This document shows, piece by piece, positions 39,344 through 44,083 of a stretch of 44,083 bases of DNA; position 1 is the first letter of the stretch; every line of letters starts with the position of its first letter. Location: contig DUOG01000069.1 in NCBI GenBank assembly GCA_012838945.1, positions 1-44,083 on the forward strand, read 5' to 3'. Both the position numbers and the translations under genes were made by a program. The notes under the pieces are model-generated. The model ran no database searches and was not told the DNA's origin. It saw nothing but the letters and a program-made list of their open reading frames with translations. Source of the stretch: Acholeplasmataceae bacterium (GTDB lineage Bacteria; Bacillota_I; Bacilli_A; ML615J-28; CAG-313).

Positions 39344-40447
39344 GTGAAGAATATGTATAAACGCTCGGTGGATTATGTAATTGTCCTATGTGTTGCTTTT
39401 TTGATTATCTTTGGGTTAGTAATGGTTTATAGTGCTAGTAATGTTGTGGCTAATTATCGCTTTCAAGATTCGTGGTATTTTTTTAAACGACAGCTTATTT
39501 TTGCGGTAATTGGTCTCGTGGTAATGGTTGGGATTATTAAACTTGATCTTCACCGGATTAAAAAATATACAACTGTCATTTTCTTTGTTTCGATTGCCCT
39601 TTTAATTATTGTCTTAATTCCAGGTGTTGGAGATGTTCGTGGGGGAGCCCGTAGTTGGATTGGCTTTGGTTACTTCTCCCTTCAACCAGCTGAATTTGCT
39701 AAGTTATCCATTGTTATGTTAATCGCCAAATATATTAGCGTATATTATGAAGACTTAAAAAAATTTAAAGTATTTATCGCCTTTTTAGCTTTAATCGGTG
39801 TTGTCTTTTTACTGATAATGTTACAACCAGACTTTGGCACTGGTTTAGTATTAGTAATATCAGCCGTCTTATTGCTTTTTTTAAGTGGGGCACCACTTAA
39901 ATATTTTGGTTTGTGTTTAGTTGTTGGATTGGTAGGTATTACAGGACTTATCTTAAGTGCACCGTACCGTTTAAAGAGGATCCTTGCCTTCCTTGACCCT
40001 TGGCAAGATCCACTTGGTAGTGGTTTTCAAGGAATCCAATCATTGTTTGCGATTGCACCTGGAGGGCTCTTTGGTTTAGGTTTTAATCGCAGTATGCAAA
40101 AGCATTTCTTTTTACCTGAACCTCAAAATGATTTTATTTTCGCGATTGTCATCGAAGAGTTAGGATTAATTGGGGGTATAATTCTGATTAGTGCCTATAC
40201 CATTCTTTTTGTCAAAACGGTTCAAAATGCGATGCGAATAGAAGATCACTATCCTCGCTTTTTATCTCTGGGGATTGCGGTGTCTTTATATGTTCAAGTC
40301 TTTATTAATGTTGCGGTTGTGATTGGACTCCTTCCAGTTACCGGAATTACCTTACCGTTTTTAAGTTATGGGGGCTCTAGTTTACTATTATCAATGATTA
40401 GTGTCGGTATTATCTTAAATGTTAGTCGATACCGGGAATATGATTAG
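39344..40447 (+). CDS. SEDS peptidoglycan glycosyltransferase, FtsW/SpoVE-like
   Basis: LVMVYSASNVVANYRF, GARSWIGFGYFSLQPAEFAKL, PEPQNDFIFAIVIEELGLIGG, GLLPVTGITLPFLSYGGSSLLLSM. GTG at 39344 or ATG at 39353. Confidence 0.92.
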   Translation: MKNMYKRSVDYVIVLCVAFLIIFGLVMVYSASNVVANYRFQDSWYFFKRQLIFAVIGLVVMVGIIKLDLHRIKKYTTVIFFVSIALLIIVLIPGVGDVRGGARSWIGFGYFSLQPAEFAKLSIVMLIAKYISVYYEDLKKFKVFIAFLALIGVVFLLIMLQPDFGTGLVLVISAVLLLFLSGAPLKYFGLCLVVGLVGITGLILSAPYRLKRILAFLDPWQDPLGSGFQGIQSLFAIAPGGLFGLGFNRSMQKHFFLPEPQNDFIFAIVIEELGLIGGIILISAYTILFVKTVQNAMRIEDHYPRFLSLGIAVSLYVQVFINVAVVIGLLPVTGITLPFLSYGGSSLLLSMISVGIILNVSRYREYD

Positions 40448-40459
40448 GGAGGGGTTTTT

Positions 40460-41515
40460 GTGAAAACGGTCGCTTTTACTGGTGGGGGAACGCTGGGCCA
40501 TCTATATCCAGCCTTGGCCGTAATTGAAGCATTAAAAATTGAGAAACCATCGACACGGATAATTTATATATCAACCCCAAAAGAAGTTGAAATCTTATCA
40601 AACCATCCTGATATTGATGCAGTTTATCAAGTTGAATTGCAAGGATTTAAGCGTAAACCATCCTTTGAAAATATCCAATTAATCTTTAAACTAATTAATA
40701 CAATTAAAAGAGTTAAGAAAATATTAAAAAAAGAAAAAGTTGATCTTGTAGTTGGGATGGGTGGATACCTTAGTGGCGCGGTCGTTTTTGCATCTCACAG
40801 GGTTAGAGTACCGTCACTAATTCATGAACAAAATGCCTGTTTAGGTATGGCCAATCGTTTTAGTATGCGATATGCAAAGAGGACTATGATGTCCTTTCCA
40901 ATCCTTTTAAATACGAAAAAAGTGATCTTTACTGGTCATCCGCGCAAAGATGAAATAGAAAGTAAGTATCATAAAAAGGAATCAAACGATCACAAAATTT
41001 TAATAACTTCAGGAAGTGGTGGTGCCCAAGTTGTTAATGATGTCGCAATTCAGTTTTTAAAAGATAATCGTTCCTTAAAGTATAATGTAACCTTAGTGAC
41101 GGGCATAAAATATTATAAAGAGGTCCTTGATAATTTAGAAGGTGATTATGATCACTTTCAAGTAGTTCCTTTTATCAAGGATTTGCCAAGAGCGATGAAT
41201 GAAGTTGACTTGGTGATTACTCGTGCAGGAGCGACCACAATTTTTGAAATCCTTGGGTTAAAGAAACCAGCTATCTATATTCCTTCTCCTAATGTCGTAG
41301 GCAACCATCAAGAAAAGAATGCATCATACCTTAGGGACTATCAATTAGGTGAAGTTATCTTAGAAAAAGAATTAACCAAAGAGATACTTTTTGAAACGAT
41401 AGAGAATATCTTTAATGATGTAACTTACCAAGAACGCATCGAAAAAAATATGGAGAAATTCATAAAAACAAATGCTCAAGCAAAAATTGTGGAAGAAATT
41501 AAGAAGTGGTGGTAA
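40460..41515 (+). CDS. murG: UDP-GlcNAc--undecaprenyl-pyrophosphoryl-MurNAc-pentapeptide GlcNAc transferase
   Basis: FTGGGTLGHLYPALAVIEAL, VVGMGGYLSGAVVFAS, LIHEQNACLGMANR, ITRAGATTIFEILGLKKPAIYIPSPNVVGNHQEKNA. Confidence 0.94.
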   Translation: MKTVAFTGGGTLGHLYPALAVIEALKIEKPSTRIIYISTPKEVEILSNHPDIDAVYQVELQGFKRKPSFENIQLIFKLINTIKRVKKILKKEKVDLVVGMGGYLSGAVVFASHRVRVPSLIHEQNACLGMANRFSMRYAKRTMMSFPILLNTKKVIFTGHPRKDEIESKYHKKESNDHKILITSGSGGAQVVNDVAIQFLKDNRSLKYNVTLVTGIKYYKEVLDNLEGDYDHFQVVPFIKDLPRAMNEVDLVITRAGATTIFEILGLKKPAIYIPSPNVVGNHQEKNASYLRDYQLGEVILEKELTKEILFETIENIFNDVTYQERIEKNMEKFIKTNAQAKIVEEIKKWW

Positions 41516-42414
41516 ATATGAAGGGATTTATTAATTATGCCCAAACATATCACTTAGGGGATATTAGTTTAAATCAATCCTTTAAAAACTTAACAACCTT
41601 AAAAATTGGTGGAGCGATCAAGTGTGTCTTTTATCCGTATACTAAAGATACCTTAAGAGAGGCCTATCGTTATATCATTGACCATCAGTTACCATACTTT
41701 GTAATTGGTGGGGGTTCTAATTTGTTAGCAAGTGATGAAGAGTATAATGGAATTGTAATATCGATGAAGAAAATTAGAAACTTTCATTGGATTGATGAGG
41801 AGACCATTTATTTAGATGCTGGTGTCTATGCCAGTGCCATTGCTCGTTATATTAGTTCCAATGGGGTTGAAGGGGCAGAATTCATGAGTGTAATACCAGG
41901 TATGATTGGTGGTTTAATCTACATGAATGCTGGAGCCTATCATCGTGAAATAAAAGACTGTTTAATATCGGCCGACTATCTCGATGCTAATGCTAATGTG
42001 GTTACCATAGAAGACTGTAAGTTTAGTTATCGTGATAGTATATTTCGTCATATCCCATCGATTATTTTAGGAGGAACCTTTCGCTTTAAAAAGACAAATA
42101 ATCAAGATGAAATTAAAAGAAAATTAGAATTATATTATCAAATAAAAAGGGACCATCAACCAATAGATAAGCGTAGTGCCGGTAGTACCTTTCATAATCC
42201 TAAAGATATTAAAGCTTGGGAAGTAATTGATAAACTGGGTTTTAGAGGTTATCAAATCGGTGGTGCTAAGGTTAGTGAAAAACATGCTAACTTTTTAATC
42301 AATGAAGGTAATGCTACCTTTGATGATATGATGGAATTAATCCATAAAATCAAAACAGAAGCAAAATCAAAATTAAATATTGATTTAAATTGTGAATGGA
42401 TAATTCGTAAGTAG
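41506..42414 (+). CDS. murB: UDP-N-acetylmuramate dehydrogenase
   Basis: NLTTLKIGGAIKCVFYP, FVIGGGSNLLASDE, GVEGAEFMSVIPGMIGGLIYMNAGAYHREI, RSAGSTFHNP. Confidence 0.95.
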   Translation: MVVNMKGFINYAQTYHLGDISLNQSFKNLTTLKIGGAIKCVFYPYTKDTLREAYRYIIDHQLPYFVIGGGSNLLASDEEYNGIVISMKKIRNFHWIDEETIYLDAGVYASAIARYISSNGVEGAEFMSVIPGMIGGLIYMNAGAYHREIKDCLISADYLDANANVVTIEDCKFSYRDSIFRHIPSIILGGTFRFKKTNNQDEIKRKLELYYQIKRDHQPIDKRSAGSTFHNPKDIKAWEVIDKLGFRGYQIGGAKVSEKHANFLINEGNATFDDMMELIHKIKTEAKSKLNIDLNCEWIIRK

Positions 42415-42473
42415 TTATCTGCCTATTCCAATTGTCTTCCTCTTCATATATTAAAGTAGGAGGAAATGATAAT

Positions 42474-42971
42474 ATGAACTATTACAATCCAGGCCATTAT
42501 AACTACTTTCACCAACGAGAAGCAACTAAATATGGTCCAACTGTTTTACCGCAAACCCCTCAGACAATGCAACCGCCAATGAAACCAATGGCAGCAGTAA
42601 AACCGTCGGTTAATTTACCTCCTCGATTTTTAACTCCTGAAGAAGGATGGAAGCGAGGAAATTTAGATGCTAATGCTTATGATCCTTATGAACCATATGT
42701 ACCTAAGACTCCTATTCCTAAGACTGAAAAGGAAGCGTTAATGCAAAGAATCCAAGCTTATAGTTTTGCTTGCTTGGAACTTGGTTTGTATTTAGATACG
42801 CATCCTAATGATCGGAATGTTCTTGAGATGTTCTTACGATATCGAGAAGAACTAAGAAAGATGACAATGGATTATCAAAACCGTTTTGAACCGATCAGTA
42901 TTCAGACAGCACCATTAAATAAATTACCATGGCAATGGGCAGCAACTGACTGGCCTTGGGAAAGGATGTAG
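42474..42971 (+). CDS. cotJB: CotJB-domain spore coat protein with apparent CotJA-like N-terminal region
   Basis: C-term LMQRIQAYSFACLELGLYLDTHPNDRNVLEMFLRYREELRKMTMDYQNRFEPI..WQWAATDWPWE (CotJB); N-term FLTPEEGWKRGNLDANAYDPYEPY (CotJA-like). ATG 42474 after AGGAGG. Confidence 0.82.
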   Translation: MNYYNPGHYNYFHQREATKYGPTVLPQTPQTMQPPMKPMAAVKPSVNLPPRFLTPEEGWKRGNLDANAYDPYEPYVPKTPIPKTEKEALMQRIQAYSFACLELGLYLDTHPNDRNVLEMFLRYREELRKMTMDYQNRFEPISIQTAPLNKLPWQWAATDWPWERM

Positions 42972-42977
42972 AGAGTT

Positions 42978-43538
42978 ATGTGGGTTTATGAGAAAAGATT
43001 ACAGTATCCGGTGAATGTTACGAAAAAAGACGTGCGAATGGCTAAATTTATTGTCACTCAATATGGAGGACCTGATGGCGAATTAGCAGCAGCGCTTCGT
43101 TATCTGAATCAAAGATATACGATGCCAGATGATTATGGGAAAGCACTTTTAACCGATATCGGTACGGAAGAATTAGCTCATGTGGAAATGATTAATACAA
43201 TGCTCGTCCAATTGACCAAAGATGCGACACTAGAAGAACTCGAAGCAGTGGGTCTTGGTGGGCATTACACCCAACATGGCTTCTCAATCTTCCCAACTGA
43301 TGCAAACGGCGTTCCATTTGCGACTAAGTATTTTCAAGATTTAGGTGACTGGCGTACTAACCTCTATGAGAATATGGCAGCTGAACAAAAAGCACGTTCT
43401 ACTTATGAACACTTGATTGATTTGGCGAAAGACCCTGCTGTTATTGACCCCCTCTTATGGTTAAGGCAACGGGAAATCATTCATTTCAATCGCTTTAGAG
43501 AACTCCTAGAACACTATGAACGTCTAGGAATAAAGTAA
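42978..43538 (+). CDS. cotJC: CotJC-type manganese catalase family spore coat protein
   Basis: MWVYEKRLQYPVNVTKKDVRMAKFIVTQYGGPDGELAAALRYLNQRYTMP, DIGTEELAHVEMI. Confidence 0.93.
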   Translation: MWVYEKRLQYPVNVTKKDVRMAKFIVTQYGGPDGELAAALRYLNQRYTMPDDYGKALLTDIGTEELAHVEMINTMLVQLTKDATLEELEAVGLGGHYTQHGFSIFPTDANGVPFATKYFQDLGDWRTNLYENMAAEQKARSTYEHLIDLAKDPAVIDPLLWLRQREIIHFNRFRELLEHYERLGIK

Positions 43539-43566
43539 AAGTTGGCAAATAGCCAACTTTTCTTTT
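43538..43566 (+). terminator. Intrinsic terminator of the cotJ operon
   Basis: AAAGTTGGC-AAATA-GCCAACTTT-TCTTTTT. Confidence 0.8.
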
Positions 43567-43581
43567 TCTAGGAGGATATAC

Positions 43582-43647
43582 ATGTATTATGATAATCATT
43601 TTTCTTTTATAATCTTATCAATAAAACTTTGCTTTATGATAAAATAA
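43582..43647 (+). CDS. Possible 21-aa small ORF
   Basis: MYYDNHFSFIILSIKLCFMIK preceded by AGGAGGATATAC-ATG (strong SD, good spacing). Confidence 0.35.
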   Translation: MYYDNHFSFIILSIKLCFMIK

Positions 43648-43690
43648 AGAAATAAGAGAAGGCTTAAAGCCTTCATTAGTGTACAAAACC

Positions 43691-43855
43691 TTAGAAATTC
43701 CTACTAGCAATTTCAATTGCTTTTTGGACTATTCTACCACAATCTTTAGAAGAAACAGCACCCCAACCTTGGTTTTGAACAATATCAAAAACACCTAATT
43801 CTTTGGCTATTTCCGTTCTTAAGTTTTCGGATATTAATCTTTTTCTTCTACTCAT
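43691..43855 (-). CDS. sspF: Alpha/beta-type small acid-soluble spore protein, SspF-like
   Basis: Reverse complement translates to MSRRKRLISENLRTEIAKELGVFDIVQNQGWGAVSSKDCGRIVQKAIEIASRNF*, matching the SspF pattern (E(I/L)AK(E/D)LGxxDxVxxxGWGxxxxxDxGxxVxxAIEIA). SD GGAGGTAAT upstream. Absent from the ORF track because it is shorter than 60 aa. Confidence 0.9.
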   Translation of the reverse strand: MSRRKRLISENLRTEIAKELGVFDIVQNQGWGAVSSKDCGRIVQKAIEIASRNF

Positions 43856-43949
43856 TGTGTATTACCTCCTTTTTGTACACTTATATTTTGTGTTTATATT
43901 TTTATTTTAAACTTGGAAGAAAATATTAAAATAAATTAAGAGGAGTATT

Positions 43950-44083
43950 ATGAAATATTTATTCGAATCAAAAAATTTATGTTTTAGAAGATTTGAAATA
44001 ACTGATGCACCGGTATTATTTGAACACCATTTGGAGCCTGAATTAAAAGAATGGATTCCTAATGAAGTGTATGAGGATCTTGA
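43950..44083 (+). CDS. GNAT family N-acetyltransferase, 3' truncated by window edge
   Basis: MKYLFESKNLCFRRFEITDAPVLFEHHLEPELKEWIPNEVYEDL resembles RimJ/RimL-type N-termini; AGAGGAG SD. Confidence 0.7.
   Translation, partial: MKYLFESKNLCFRRFEITDAPVLFEHHLEPELKEWIPNEVYEDL

Noticed and set aside
42421-42453. Possible mother-cell sigma-E/sigma-K promoter upstream of cotJ (GCCTATT ... CATATATTA)
   Set aside because: The -10-like match is good, but the implied transcription start overlaps the Shine-Dalgarno (AGGAGG 42458-42463) and the -35 spacing is off; not supportable without TSS data.
43658-43674. GAAGGCT-TAA-AGCCTTC hairpin as a terminator
   Set aside because: 7-bp stem is real but is not followed by a T-tract on the plus strand; function unclear, possibly a minus-strand sspF terminator but also lacking a clear U-run.

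Overview
This 44 kb AT-rich window looks chromosomal and comes from a low-GC Bacillota (Bacilli / Mollicutes-adjacent) genome. Almost every gene lies on the + strand. I found no rRNA, tRNA, CRISPR, transposase or phage genes. Recognisable content, left to right: an S26B signal peptidase and a trypsin-like lipoprotein protease; an aminotransferase; a lysine riboswitch with terminator and promoter, followed by an amino-acid ABC transporter; an Orn/Lys/Arg decarboxylase, agmatinase and PHP phosphatase cluster; a DUF2089/SHOCT-like small-gene operon; leucyl aminopeptidase; a TrkA-N/TrkA/TrkH potassium uptake operon; an Amidase_2 lipoprotein with Ig-like repeats; PsuG; a MATE transporter; YidD (- strand); a DUF2953-like gene with YtfJ/GerW; an HI0933-family flavoprotein; a BspA-like LRR protein; a YtxK-like methyltransferase and AckA; two tandem paralogous surface proteins; DnaE; a phosphohexomutase; QueT and Tgt; an FtsW/SpoVE-MurG-MurB set; a CotJA/B-like gene with CotJC; and a partial GNAT. 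The ORF track misses a 54-codon - strand gene at 43691-43855 that reads as an SspF-like alpha/beta small acid-soluble spore protein. With YtfJ, CotJ and the SpoVE-type SEDS protein, it suggests the organism is, or recently was, an endospore former. I see no clear new defence or mobile system. The most unusual items are: the apparent CotJA-CotJB fusion; a perfect hairpin between the Shine-Dalgarno and start codon of the decarboxylase; the DUF2089 operon whose four products share a helical-hairpin motif; and the tandem propeller-like surface paralogs.
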